Source: Diabrotica undecimpunctata
Lineage: Eukaryota; Arthropoda; Insecta; Coleoptera; Chrysomelidae
Direction of reading: 5' to 3'
Length of the DNA: 64,000 bases
Assembly: GCF_040954645.1 (NCBI RefSeq)
Contig: NC_092805.1
Span: 23,276,741 to 23,340,740, forward strand
This document shows positions 23,237 through 35,450 of this stretch, piece by piece. The notes under the pieces are model-generated. The model was given only the letters and a program-made list of their open reading frames with translations. It had not been told where the DNA came from and did not search any database. A program made the position numbers and the translations under genes. How positions within the stretch are numbered: position 1 is the stretch's first letter; every line of letters starts with the position of its first letter.

Positions 23237-23266
23237 CATGGTACAATGAATACACAAGGTATGATA
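23237..23266 (+). repeat. Left terminal inverted repeat of the P-like element
   Basis: Thirty bases starting CATGGTACAATGAATACACA are the exact reverse complement of 25262-25291. The internal AAGGT after ACACA recalls the ACATAAGGT of the Drosophila P-element TIR. Confidence 0.95.
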
Positions 23267-23997
23267 CATAATATTCCAAAATCGGTTCGCTTTCGCGCAT
23301 GACGTAGTCAAGATCGCTTATTCCCGCAACATTTGAATGTAGTTGTATAGGAAAGACTTTTAATTTTAAGTTTTTTTTATATAATTTGGCTAATTTAATT
23401 ATAGTAATTATAAAGAGATGATAAAATTATGTTATTATAATATTTATCCTTTATAAAACATAGATATCCTTTATAAGACAAGTTTTAATTATCTTTTATT
23501 ACACGTAGGTACAGGTTAATTAACTTATACTCCAGAGTTCGATATTTCAGATGTTTAAAAAGATACAGAAAAGTGGTAATGGAGGTACACAAAATTTGTA
23601 CGTATATATACCTACTGAACTAAACACAAAATCAAAATAAATAATGACAAAGTCAACTTTATTTATATCGAATGAGCTAGTTGGCCATCGATTATGAGTG
23701 TAGTTAGGGCACACAATATTGCACAACATTTAAAATGACATTTTTGTAATATTCACCCATAAAATTATCTTGGTATTGTTTATAATAATGATAACATTGT
23801 ATATTTTAATAATGATAACATGATTTAACAAAGAAAAATATGTTATTTTGGTAGATGCTAAATTGATTTCCTCCGAAACAGTTCTTATTGCAAATTGCAT
23901 AGCAGGCTGAGGCTAATTTCTTACTTAACAAATCGATATGAAAAAACCATTAAGGTTTCATGACTAATAATTAATAAAAATAAAGATTTAGACTTAC

Positions 23998-24371
23998 GTC
24001 GTTGACCTAGAAGTAGTAAGAAGCTGCTCAACATACTTTTGGGACTCTTTCGCCTCCTTGTACGCGTTTCTTTTGGTTGGTTAAAAGGGTAGCCGAGGTT
24101 AATTTAGGCAAATAAAGACTAGGTACTGCCTCAGGTTTGAGTTTTAGACCCTTTTTAGAAACGTAATTTAAAAGTTCCTGTTGTAGATTTCTTTGGTAAT
24201 CTTCAGTTTTAAAATGTGTATAACAAATTCTTGCAGTATTACAATTAAAATTATCCTATCTACAACAAGATATAATCCACAGTTTTCTGGTCACGCTATC
24301 TTTAGGAAATGTATGAAACCTAAAGATTTTATCTTCATTGTCACTATTGCAACAAGCAATTGCACAGCGTA
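23998..24371 (-). pseudogene. THAP zinc-finger exon of a P-like transposase
   Basis: THAP domains are C2CH zinc fingers that bind DNA; in P transposase this domain recognises sites near the element ends. Reading down from 24371: RCAIACCNSDNEDK (first Cys pair), FRFHTFPKDS, KLWIIS (invariant Trp), NTARICYTHF (the Cys and His of the C2CH set), then LKLKPEAVPSLYLPK, holding the conserved AVP. The exon is preceded by an acceptor-like CCTTTTTCACAG and ends at a GTAAGT donor (23992-23997), so it looks like a spliced internal exon. One in-frame TAG (24256-24258) replaces a residue after SCCR, and a frame change at about 24085 precedes KRNAYKEAKESQKYVEQL, a possible coiled-coil start. No downstream exons were recognised. 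As written it cannot give a full THAP protein. Confidence 0.85.
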
Positions 24372-25261
24372 CTGTGAAAAAGGTACAAAACCAGATATAC
24401 AATGGCAAATAACTACTATATACTATACAGTATAAATAAATAGTAACTAAACACCATTTGTATAAAGACACATATATAAGCATATATCTAAATTATTTTT
24501 CTATTATAAAATAGATGACTCAGTCAGTATTAAGATACTTTAAAATATATTTATTATCTCATAACTTGCAATTTGCAATAGTCACCATTGATAACCGATA
24601 TTATTGTTGAACTTTAGTTTTTATACAAGCTTTCTGTCTTGCCGGTGTAAAGTCGTCTGAAGTCGATATTTATTGTGTTTTGCGTTTGAACTAATTTGTG
24701 TCTTATTTTTATATTATTATATTGTTTGATAAGTAAATTTTGCATATAATAATCGGTAGGTTATAGTAATGTGTATATTTTTTTATTTTACTAAATTTCA
24801 TTATAACTCATCTAAAATACCATATTGAATTGTAAAACAGATTTTTCTCTATTGTACTCTATTTTGTTTTTATTTCAGTAAAACTGCTTGGAAGTGAGTG
24901 ACAGTGAATCAGAATAAGCAAATCTACTACTATTTACCTATTCACAGTATTTCCTCTGCAGAAAATTTTTAAATTTCAAGGGATTTGCATACAAAAAGAG
25001 TACTTATATTATTAGTATATGTATGAAAACAAAAATAAATATTTTGTCTGAATCTCTAAGAGAAGTAAAGGTTTTACGCTACTGATAATATATTTTTTAT
25101 TCAATTATAACCAAAACAAAACATTTAAAAAAAATTAGATCACTTTTTAACCATAATTTTAAAATTAATGTGTACGTTAAGCTGTAATAATGGGTTCGAG
25201 GTGGTTCAGGCAATCTTAACTACGTCACACTCCTGGGCCAGCTGTCAAATGTCATGCGCAA

Positions 25262-25291
25262 TATCATACCTTGTGTATTCATTGTACCATG
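25262..25291 (-). repeat. Right terminal inverted repeat of the P-like element
   Basis: It ends ATTGTACCATG and is the perfect complement of the left TIR. It is followed directly by the duplicated GGCTAATTT. Confidence 0.95.
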
Positions 25292-25300
25292 GGCTAATTT

Positions 25301-26845
25301 AGTATATATCGTTGAGTTGCGCCAAATGTAGGCAACCAACTTAAAGTTTTTGGTAGCATTTAGCTTGAGTTTATTGAGAATATTTTCAATAAACGTTTAA
25401 TATTTTTCAGTTAATTTATTATTTTTTTTAAAGTGATGATAATATTGCTGAATAAGAAATATTTCAAATAATATAATTACAAAATATACTCAATATTGTG
25501 TTATATAATCCACATAATAAAGTATGTTAGATAAAAAAAGGTAAAATCCCGGATCGTCCAAAACTAGTTTCTGGTGGAAATAATAGAATACAACATATTA
25601 GTATAAGTTTGCAAATAATACTCTAATGAAATAAGCTATCAGCACGTGTGCTTGGTTGCATAGTAATTTCCAGTAACTTCTAGTCTGTCAAATAGTAACT
25701 AACGTTGCAAAAAAATAATTACTAAATTGACTAGACAGTTCGGACTGGGATTAGCGAACCGACTTGACTAACGCTGCACACCTTAACAAAATATTTAATT
25801 GTTGAAACTAATCGAAAAATCTAAAGAGTCTACCTACCGCAGTATACGCTTACAAAAAATGTCCGTTTTCTCCTCACAACAATATTTCTAATGGTACTCG
25901 TATTCCCTTAGCTAATATTTCCCGGCATTTCTGTCAGTAAATTCACCAAATTGATTTGCCCTATCTACGGAGTGACAGCCGACAATGTATTATATTGTTT
26001 TCTTTTTCTTTTGTTCGACAAAATTGAGCTCCTTTCTTTCCGAAGGACATTTCATCATTAAATAAGTTGTCTACAATTATTTTTCCTTTTTTGTGTCGTT
26101 CGGTATTGCTGAGAAAAATGATTCGCCAGACAAGGGACGTATTGTGATGGGAAATGTTCGATAGCGTGTTTCTACTGGGCGAACGAAACATTCGCGCAAA
26201 AAATTGGTAGTTGTTTTTATTGCTTTCATAAAGTTGTAGAATCAATACAAGACCTATTTTTAAAAGTTTAAAAATAGGTTTATTGTGTCTTATTTTATTG
26301 CCTGTGTTTATAGTGGCAAATGTATTCTTTTTTAGAAAAAATTGCTGTAAAAACTGTTTTGCTATGAGAATATCGTTAACTTATCTCGTATGGTAAAGGG
26401 ATACTTATCAACACCCGCCAAGGAAGAACATAGAAAGGTACGCTATCAATTTTTCTTTAAACAGTTTTTGACTTATATGGCCACAGTATGATGAAGCACT
26501 TTAGATGGTATAGACACTTTTAGATTATTGTAGAATTTAGAAATACATACATTTAAACTGATATAGAATCTTTTTTCCTTCAACCCTTTGTTCCTCGGAA
26601 TAACATTTCTTAGAAATTTTGGAAAAAAGAGTACAAATATGATTTAAGGGATGTGTAAATAGTATAAAATTATTTTTTCAAATTTTTTGCCAAACCCCTT
26701 ATAAGGAGTGGGGGGAGCCGGGGCCTACAAGTCCCGCTAGGGACGAGAGTGATGGTAACATATACAACTACACAATGTTACATACTTGTTTATTCAGTAA
26801 TATTCTGGTATTTAGTAAAACAATTTTTCTTATCATTAACACATA
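25301..26845. other. Intergenic AT-rich DNA, no gene recognised
   Basis: The 94-codon minus ORF at 25961-26245 resembles nothing I know. An inverted repeat with arms ACCTATTTTTAAA and TTTAAAAATAGGT lies at 26252-26279. A short GC-rich patch at about 26700-26755 contains the palindromic GTCCCGCTAGGGAC. Confidence 0.45.
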
Positions 26846-27690
26846 ACCGAACAGTTTGAACATTTTGAATATGTTCGTGAATCTATTGCAACAGACGAAC
26901 ATTTTTCGCATCTACCTCTTTTTGTGGTAAAAATTGGCCAGTGCACTCCAGTACTCCACGGTTGCCCAGTCTAACGTCGTCAGAAATACTGTAGATATAT
27001 TTCCTACGTTTTGCACACACCAAAGAATTTTTTGTGAGATTGATTTTGTTTTGTTTGATTTATGAGTCCTAGGGAAACTCCTCTTCTAAAATAAAGTAAC
27101 GTAAGATGCTCTTCGGGATGCAGTTTTTTATAGACGATGTAACTATTGACAAATGCAATATCAACAATTCCAAAAAATGGATGCAATATACTTGGCGAAG
27201 TCTGTCCGCTTGATCTACACCACCCATATGTTTATTATAATCATCGACAATCTGAGCACACTTTATATCGATCTTGGTATCATTTTTCTGTTGACGTTTG
27301 ACTATAGTCAATTCTGTGCCATGGAAGTTAGATAAAAAATGTACTATTCTGTTGTCACACCATTTAAAGAATGATATATCCATATTTGACACTCTATAAT
27401 CAATATCACCTAGCCGAAAGGATTTATTTTCTTTCATATTATTTGATGGTAATCCTAGTCGATCACGCTGAACTGTTCCACATGCCAACGTGTTTTCGGT
27501 TTTTAGTTTTTCTAATAAAAAGACAGACGTGAAGTAATTGTCGAAATATATTATACGACTAGTGCCCCAATAATTTTCGGTCAAAGTCAAAACAACTCTT
27601 TCGCCCAATCCGAAATCCTGAAACTTTTTTTCGGCAACTTCATTTTTTCCGTGGTATACATCAATTTTCCAGTAGATCAGTAGAATTGTC
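26846..27690 (-). pseudogene. piggyBac transposase, C-terminal half
   Basis: Upstream of the TTG at 27608 the frame continues back to about 27690 (IYWKIDVYHGKNEVAEKKFQ). It then reads FGLGERVVLTL, IIYFDNYFTSVFLLEKL (second catalytic Asp), CGTVQRDRLGLP, and YNKHMGGVDQADRLRQ (third catalytic Asp intact). A stop follows at 27069. Further on in another frame (26846-26955) is the Cys-rich C-terminal domain, RGRCEKCSSVAI...YSKCSNCSVMC. The N-terminal half and the first Asp motif are missing. It is less decayed than the 11-14 kb copy. It lies inverted relative to the N-terminal fragment at 20.9 kb; whether they were one copy is unknown. Confidence 0.9.
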
Positions 27691-28779
27691 CAGTAGATAA
27701 ATTGCTTTGGTAAGTCTCCTTGTACAATCTAATTCAATAACTGATACTAATTTTCAGATGAGTAACGATTCCTTGGAATTTTCTTTTTATTAAGCTATGG
27801 TCTTTTTACAATAAAAAAATAACGGCTAAACTTTTGTTTTTTTAAGGTGTGTAAAAGTTTTTTTAATTTTTATTTTTAAGTAATTTTAATAGTCCATAGT
27901 TTTGAGTACGGATGTAGTGCCCAATGTATGCATCGATTTTAACTAGCCAATTCCGTTAATATTAAACTGACTGTGGGATCGTTCTCAATGAGTTTTTACT
28001 GATATTGCCTTCAGTTAAATTGAAAGTAGTCCAAAGCCGAAGTCTCGTGATCTTTTTAACGATAGACATTTGCATTTTGATTGTATTTTAATACTTCTAG
28101 AATTGATTTTCTTTCCGTAGTGACTTAATTATATATTCGACGTCAACGACAACTCTAATTGATTTGCGGAAAAGACAAAAGGGCAGGACTGTCGAAACTT
28201 AATGGAGATTTTATTTTTTGGGGTGTGAAATTAGCCGCTTCGATTAATTGACTTTTGATGGAGAGATAATTCGCATAGTTGGAGATTCAAAAACGACCCT
28301 TGCAGTATTTTTTATATAAATTTAAGCGATTTTCAGCCCTGAGAAGACTGACGATGAAGCCAAAGCAATGAAAATAACTCTTTAGTTGTCCAATGGTTAA
28401 TTTCTATTATTACATTTTAGAGAGAATAAATAATATCGAGTTATAGATACGGTCGAGAATAATAAACGTCTGCTGTTTTGTTGGGTGGATCGAGTAGCTT
28501 GACAGAACTGCTGGTTGGGAATAAAGCCCATATAGAGGAGAAGGGGTCTATAGTCAGGTTAGCAACCTACTGATAGACTTTAAACCCATATATAATGGAT
28601 CATACAAGATTGGAATCTTGTTTACGGCATACTTGATACTAATTTGGCTATTAGTGTGTTTGTTGATATTTTTTCGTATTACTTTAACATTAATTTTCCA
28701 TTTCAAAATAAAGGTATTATAAATGATCGTAAAAATGGGTAAACACTGAAGTACACTTATCTAGTAGTAACTTAAAAAA
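27691..28779. other. Intergenic, no gene recognised
   Basis: No coding potential was recognised. Positions about 28140-28290 are somewhat less AT-rich. The last 100 bases may be the decayed 5' edge of the LINE that follows. Confidence 0.4.
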
Positions 28780-30900
28780 CTTGCATGTTTTATCTAGATC
28801 CTGTCAGTGTCTTCGTGAATATTACAAGTTAGAAAAAAAGAAACACCAGAAACTTTTATTTTTGACAAAGAAAAGTTATTACCAGAATAATATTTCGTCA
28901 TCAGATAATCCTACAAAAAGTGCCTGGAGACTTGTTGCTGACGTGACCAATAATGTTGATAATCATGGAAGGAAAAATATATGACAAATCAGATGAAAAT
29001 TGTGTAATAGAGGAATGCCCTATTGTTGCTAACATGTTCAATGTTTTCTTTAAGAATGTTCCAATTGAGGTACGTTCTAAAATTCCCAGTCATCAAAATA
29101 GTACTTTAAGGAAACCACCTTATAACGAAAATACAATTTTTTTACAATTATGTCCTTACACTCCAAATGAGCTGAAAGAATTATTGATAGGAAAATTGAA
29201 CTCTTTAAAATCGTGTGGATTTGATAAAAAACCTCAATTTTTATTAAAAAAAAGTAATTCCATTCATACTATCACCGTTAACATTTCTAATAAACTTGTC
29301 TTTTTGCAATGGTATTATCCCGAATTATCTAAAGATGGGAAAAGTCGTTCCTGTACATAAGAAAGGTGATCCAAACGATATTAGTGATTATCACCCAATA
29401 ACTGTCCCTTCAGTGTTTTCGAAAATATTCGAATACTGTTATCTTAACAGATTAAACTATTATTTATTGGAGAACGGTATTGTTAGTAAATATCAGCATG
29501 GCTTTCATGCAGGTAAGTTTACAAATACAGCAGTTCATTCATTTTATGAGACTTTAACTAACTATATTGATGCGGAAAAATGGACTGTCGGGATTTTTTG
29601 GGATTTCAGTAGGGCATTTGACTGTGTCGATCATACCTTATTCATTAATAAATTAGAAAATATTGGAATAAAAGATCTCTCTCTAAAATGGATAGAATTC
29701 TACCTATCAGAACGTCGTCAGTATGTCTCCTTAACAGATATATCCCAACAATCAGTAAATATTTGCAAATCAGATTAAATTTATATTCATATGGGTGTTC
29801 CGCAGGGTTCTGTAATTGACTCAATGTTATTGCTTATTTACTTAAATGATATTGTCTCAATAAATTCTGCTGTATAGTTTACACTTTATGCAGATGATAC
29901 TTCAATACTTATATCAGATAAACCACATAAGTATATCTCTTGAAAATAAATGTAACGAACTCTTGTGTGATCTTAGTTATTGGTTTTCCTCAAATTACTT
30001 ACATCTTAATACGGATAAAATGCATGCTATTCATTTGCACAATAGACAGAAACATCTGTTAGATATCGAACTATCAATATATTCTAAACAAATGGAAAAA
30101 GTTCCGTGCCTAAAGTTTTTGGGTTAATATGTTGATGAATGTCCCAATTGGAAAAGGCAATGTGATGATATTATTTCCAAAATAAACTCAGCATGCTACC
30201 TACTTCGAAACCTCAAAAATATACTAAGTGAAGAACAGCTAATTATGCTGTATTATGCTCATGTGGAGTCTCGTTTTGCGGTATGGCATAGTATTTTGGC
30301 GTACGTCTTGTAAATTCAGTGAAGTCTTTCTATCTCAAAAGAGAAAAGTCCGTTGTACTGCTGGTATTTCTCGAATAACTAGCTGTAAGAGTTATTTTAC
30401 TAGATATAAAATTTTAACTGTGCCGTGCTTATATATTTTTGAAGTTTGTGTTTTTATTCATTCAAATCTTGAGAAATTTAAAACTAATAGTCAAATTCAC
30501 AATATAAATACAAGGCAGAATCAAAAATTACATGTGCCTTTTTATAAAGGAAATATGCATTTTTACTCACCTACAATAATAGGTTAAAGAATATATAATA
30601 AGTTACCCGAGCCAAATGTAAAGAATGTAAGAATATGAAAATATTTAAATTAATTTTAAAAGATTTTTTATTGCAGAATACGTTTTATTCTCTTGATGAA
30701 TATTTTAGTAGTTGACATTATTTTAAGTATATGCTAGTGATTTTACATTTTCTATTTGTGTTTATCTTGTAATCTTAGGTTTAGCGTAATTTTAGATTTA
30801 CATTTATATTTACTAATTTTGTTTTCTAAACTGTGACTGATCCTATACAAATTGTATTTGTCAAAAAGAAAATAAAGTATTATTATTATTCTTATTATTA
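28780..30900 (+). pseudogene. CR1/Jockey-superfamily LINE reverse transcriptase
   Basis: A nearly continuous RT ORF2 is present, missing the endonuclease. In order it shows a linker (LREYYKLEKKKHQKLLFLTKK), then GKVVPVHKKGDPNDISDYHP, FSKIFEYCYLNRL, YQHGFHAGKFTNTAV, FWDFSRAFDCVDH (catalytic Asp), GVPQGSVIDSM, YADDTS (catalytic pair), LKFLG, and a C-terminal QKRKVRCTAGISRITSCKSY plus TRQNQKLHVPF. Stops or frame changes occur at about 28982, 29150-29300, 29776, 29875, 29943, 30125 and 30270. The 3' tail is AATAAAG followed by (TTA)n near 30870-30900. The exact clade cannot be fixed by eye. No TSD was identified. Confidence 0.85.
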
Positions 30901-30905
30901 TTTTC

Positions 30906-31370
30906 ATGCTTCTGAGCAAAAATGATTTCATTAGGACGACCAACGCGATAAAGAGGGAAATAAATTTATGGAAATCGAGAAATATACTTCAAATCAGTGC
31001 TTGGAACGTGAATACTTTAAACATAAGAGAGCAAGAAATTACAAAAGAGCTTGTTGAAACAAATATAGACACATGTGCGCTACAAAAGACAATAAAGGAA
31101 AATTTCTGATAACTTACTGTGATATTGCAAAAGAAGCTACCGGCAAAGAAGGAGTAGCCCTGTAAGCACACAGACAATTTTTACACCAAGTACAAAAATG
31201 TAAATATATCTCTGACAGATTGTTTAGTGTAAAAGTCAAATTGAATGTGATAGTCCTTTATGCACCTGAGAACAACAGCCAACCACCACATGAGAAAACT
31301 TCTATAAACACCTTTAAAATGCAATAAACGGAACCCCAAATAACGAACATGTAATAACTGTGGGTAGTTT
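30906..31370 (+). pseudogene. RTE-like endonuclease N-terminal fragment
   Basis: The plus strand encodes ISAWNVNTLNIREQEITKEL, then NIDTCALQKTIKE (intact relatives: LQETK, where Glu is catalytic; here Lys), the ITYCDIAKEATGKEGVAL region, and VKLNVIVLYAPENNSQ, including the YAP motif of the endonuclease fold. Stops and shifts follow, and the fragment ends at about 31370. The RT domain is absent. It begins right after the 3' tail of the preceding LINE. Confidence 0.7.
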
Positions 31371-32770
31371 TCATCATCATTATCATAATCATCATCATTA
31401 TTCTTAGCGTTCTCTACCGATTGCAGCCTCACTTACATACTTACATAGTCATTCTTAATACTCTTCAGAGCTGATATTAATACTATTACAAGAATTATTA
31501 ATAAACTCAATAGTCTTCTGGGGCATCAATTATCACTGTGTTGAGTTTTCGGCATCCTCTCTGAAGTCTTCTTCGGGCTTCCGAAGTCTCAATCTCCCGA
31601 GCCTCCAGACACTACTACACTGATTACTAACCAATGCATTACTGCTACTGGTAATGTCGTCTCCGGTGTAATTAATAAACGTATGAAAAACTGATTGCAA
31701 CTTGGTGCAAGTTTCCATGTTTATTAATTTGTCCAACTATTGCGCAATATGGTGTAATATTGCGTAGATGGCCGGTACGCTCTTATTGTGGCATTATCTT
31801 GAAGAGACAATGCCATTATGGTTTTATTAGGTGGTGGAAATAAAACACATTCTTTCTAAGAAGAAAAAAACTCAGCTTCAGAGTCTTAGAAAGAAACAGA
31901 GCCCTTCGAGCAAAGTGCTCTAGGGAGCTACCCTACACGGGTAAAACCATGAGTTAGACACTACTATCACAACTGACTTGAGATCCGAAAATGTCCCATA
32001 TTTAAAGATAAATTAACTTTTATATGATACCTTTTCATTTCTCAACCAATTAAATTTAATTTTATGTTCCAGAAGGAAGGGCGATGAACATCGAAGTGCG
32101 TGATTGGTGGCACTTGATGACAGTAACAGAGGAAGGTTAATTTATACCATCGATGGTGACGTGGTTTGGGTGAAGGTTGGCAGGGGTTAGCGTGATAATT
32201 TGCGCTGGGATTGGCGCGAACATTTTTAATAGTAGGATTGTTATTGCGAAAATTTAATCGGAAGTTGAACAGAAATAGAATATTCATATATTCTATTTTG
32301 GATTTAACAACTTGTTTGGCCAATATAATGGAGGGTAGTCTGCACAAGGAATTATATATACTCCGTGACTTTATTTTGAATGTTGTCTTTGATTGATCGA
32401 TGAGATGAAAGATTTTGGTAAGTAAATATTGTCTTTGTTCCTTTTGATTTAACAATTTTGTCGATTTTGCCAGTGACACCTTTGATGTAAGGAAGAAAAG
32501 CTTTTATATGATGAGGGTCTGAATCTGTGGGTTAAGATTAAGTGGGAGATGAATGTCTGTGGATGCTCCCATTGACGTGATCTACACAGTAACTGTTTTG
32601 GGTGAGGGCTTATTTTAAACTAGAGAGCCCAGTGGGTCTACTTGCATGATCGCAAAGGCGTATTGATATGGAGACAAGGGTATTACTGACTGAAATAATT
32701 TGTTAAGGTGGATGATGAGAGTTGGCATGTAAGTAACGAATAGTATGGGTGGGTTTTCGATACCACTCAC
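31371..32770. other. Intergenic, no gene recognised
   Basis: A degenerate ATC/TCA-rich run lies at 31372-31403. Positions 31480-31980 are moderately GC-richer and hold an inverted repeat CTTTCTAAGA/TCTTAGAAAG (about 31852-31893). The 145-codon minus ORF at 32042-32479 is Pro/His-rich in its second half and could be remains of a retrotransposon ORF1, but I cannot support that. Confidence 0.35.
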
Positions 32771-32950
32771 CGAAACCGACATATTAACGCTGAGATGAAG
32801 TCAATAATTTATAAAACCAGTGTAAGACCAATAATAGCTTATGCATCAGAAACAAGACCCAATACAGCCGCTATACACAGACTAGTAGAGACGGCAGAGA
32901 TGAGATTACTAAGAAGAATTACAGGAAATACGATGAGCGATCGAACGAAG
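32771..32950 (+). pseudogene. RTE-like fragment
   Basis: It encodes MKSIIYKTSVRPIIAYASET, then ETAEMRLLRRITGNTMSDRT, which closely matches the fragment at 39674-40343 and the minus-strand one at 47680-48230. It is truncated at both sides and has no TSD. Confidence 0.8.
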
Positions 32951-32954
32951 ATTT

Positions 32955-34780
32955 TTTCGTTTAGAAAAATTAGTAGTGAAATTGTTTTTTTCACTGTCAA
33001 TGTTTTTTAGCTCTTTTGTATGTTGTTTATTTAATATTTATGGGAAACTTTTATCTGTGCATTATACAATAATTGTTATCTTTAGTATTATGTTTGATTG
33101 ATTTCATAGATTCATTTATCTCTTACTACTCTTAGTCATATTCACTTTCTTTTTTCGCCATTCTATGTTGCCAATGCAAATAAAATAAATATTTTTCTTA
33201 ATCTCTCACGTAAGTGTAATACAGAAAAGTAAACAGTTAACATTTAAAGCTGACTCAAATTTTAATAAAAAATTCGACAAACCAAAATTTTCTTTACCTT
33301 CCTACAAAAAGAGTCATAAACCCCTCCAATTTCGAGTAATATGCTTTTCAGTTTCGCAAATCCTCCCGTATATGAATACTTATTAATCCAAAAACCTTGA
33401 CATTTGCCTCAAATATAACCCGTCTAAAATCGGCTTATCAAACAATTTATATATCTTCGGTCGTGGTAAAAAAATCCTCATTCGTATATATTTTGTCTCT
33501 GCTTTCTCGTAAATCCTTTTTAATCCTTAGAAAGACAAAAACAACGAAATCCGACAGCATTCGCCAGTGGCGGTTTAGAACACTCTATGGGCACACATCT
33601 ATTTAGAAGATTTAAATAATCAATGTATTAAAACACTGGTAGTAACAAAGAGCAAGTGTGATAACAATACATCAGTTATTAACAAGTTATCATTTTTTGT
33701 GCAGTTTTCGATTATAAAATAGTTTCATAATCCAACAATTAACTTCCAACCAATTATTTATTCTTTTTCTATAAAGATTGATTTTCTATTGTGCCTCTAC
33801 CAAATGGGATATAATTTATGCAAAAGTTTTCATAATGTCGATGGTCTAGTACACAAATGTTGTAAGTGCAAAAATATATGATTTGAGTTATTGAAAATTT
33901 AAAGTTCATTAGTTCGTCATAATTCACAGTAATGTTCTATGATATCTAATATGCTTTCCTAAATTAGGCTGTAGTGTTATCTTAATCATGAAAATGCCCA
34001 TTTTTGATATTTGATTATTTAGTAAAAAAATTTTGAAAAATTATCTGAAATACATGTACTTACCACATTCGGTGCAATAATTTTTCTTAATTGTACTTAC
34101 CACATTTGGCGTAACACAATTATTTGCTAAAAAAAACAAGTACAGCTTGTCAAATTTAAGGTGATACTTGACAAATTTGTCCACTTGCGTAGAAAATTAA
34201 GTGAGAACGCATTCGGAAGAAAAGAGATACATAATGCGCTCGGTCTCTTCGCCTCGTTGGTACACTCCATACTACAAGTTTACAGAGAGTGGCCTTATTT
34301 ATTAATGGAACTTCTATGATATGTCTATATTTTATGTTATTTTGACGTTTCAATTTTTCCTTCGGAAATTTTTCTCAAAATACAAAATATTTTGTTTTGT
34401 TACTTGGTAAAAAAATTCTTCTAATAATTATATTTTATTTGACTCATTAATATTGACCATTCAGTCATGTTGAAGCGGCAGTTTTTTCGAACACTTCTAT
34501 AAATGTCTCGTTCTGTAATTTAATAAGAGGAATATTGGCAGAGATGAAAGCTTTACATTTGCTTTACAGTAAACTGTATAAGAATAAAAGAACAATAGTT
34601 CTGGAACATACCGACGAAACATTTATTACTTAATTTTTATACTAGAGTTGTCGTAATATATTATTTTTTATTTTAAACTTATTTTAAACTAAAATTGTGG
34701 CTTATTCCCAATAAAAATAGTAAATTACATTATTATGCCACAAGAAAATAGCCTAAGAATAATTTTTATTTTAAATAAAA
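32955..34780. other. Intergenic AT-rich DNA with a dispersed repeat
   Basis: No gene was recognised. Positions 34338-34390 (minus) carry the TTTCCGAAG..AAATTGAAACGTC repeat also found near 820 and 46140. Positions 34696-34762 carry its companion block ending CCACAAGAAAATAGCCT. Confidence 0.45.
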
Positions 34781-34801
34781 ACACACACACACACACACAC
34801 A
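34781..34801. repeat. (AC)n microsatellite
   Basis: About ten AC units follow an A-rich stretch. Confidence 0.95.
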
Positions 34802-35450
34802 AGCGTACAACCCAGCTCCTACAGAGATATGTGTTCCAATGGAATAGTGGGACCCACATGTCTAAAGATCAAACCGGTCACACTCCCTTCGAGTGGTACC
34901 TATCTAACCCACAAGCTATCCTTCCACCCCTCCCCTGTTTAATAGAATATCTTCCGTATGTGGTTAAGCCACCTAATTTTAGGGGTAGCTAGAAGAGCTT
35001 TTCTCCCTTTGGATGACTAAAAACTGAATGACTACTTAGGAGTCATGTTCTCTAAATGTGTTTTCCAGACAGTGGGCCATCGCCCATCGACCTGGGTCGA
35101 TGTCTCGCTCTCCAAACTGTGTGTGTTCGGTCACTCAGTCGTCGATTTGGTAAAATGAATTTTGTTCTCTTACGCGTCCTTCAGAAAGGTGTTTCGGTGC
35201 CGCTGACGCTCAAACTCACTAATTAGTCTGATGTCTAATGCTACTTTTAAATACAAATTACTTGACCACACAAGACACTTGAGATAATTTAATTTATAAC
35301 TCACCACAAAAGACACAATTAAAATTAAAGTTCGTCTTCGGTCTCCGAACTACTATTTTCTAGAGAATCCAAACTATCAGTGTCACTATCTTACTGCAAA
35401 TGTATTATTAAATCGTCTACAATTAAGTCTAGAGCTGGTTCCTTTTCCAT
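34802..35450. other. Intergenic, no gene recognised
   Basis: A less AT-rich segment with an 85-codon ORF (34735-34992) and no family resemblance. CGCCCATCGACCTGGGTCGA at about 35092 has inverted symmetry. It may belong to the flank or non-coding part of the transposase pseudogene that follows on the minus strand. Confidence 0.3.

Larger units (their letters stand above)
23237..25291 (-). mobile_element. P-element-like DNA transposon, internally deleted
   Basis: This 2,055-bp element has 30-bp perfect terminal inverted repeats (23237-23266 and 25262-25291) beginning CATGGTACAATG. The flanks carry an exact 9-bp direct repeat, GGCTAATTT (23228-23236 and 25292-25300). Subterminal sequences also mirror each other: GCGCATGAC and GACGTAGTCAAGAT at the left, with complementary versions at the right near 25212-25258. 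The Drosophila P element has 31-bp TIRs starting CATG, 8-bp TSDs and an N-terminal THAP domain. Here a THAP exon lies on the minus strand (23998-24371). No later transposase domains (GTP-binding or catalytic core) could be found, so it is a deletion derivative. Confidence 0.85.

Noticed and set aside
34781..34801. Possible CRISPR or other structured array
   Set aside because: It is a simple AC dinucleotide run; no spaced direct repeats of CRISPR type occur anywhere in the window.
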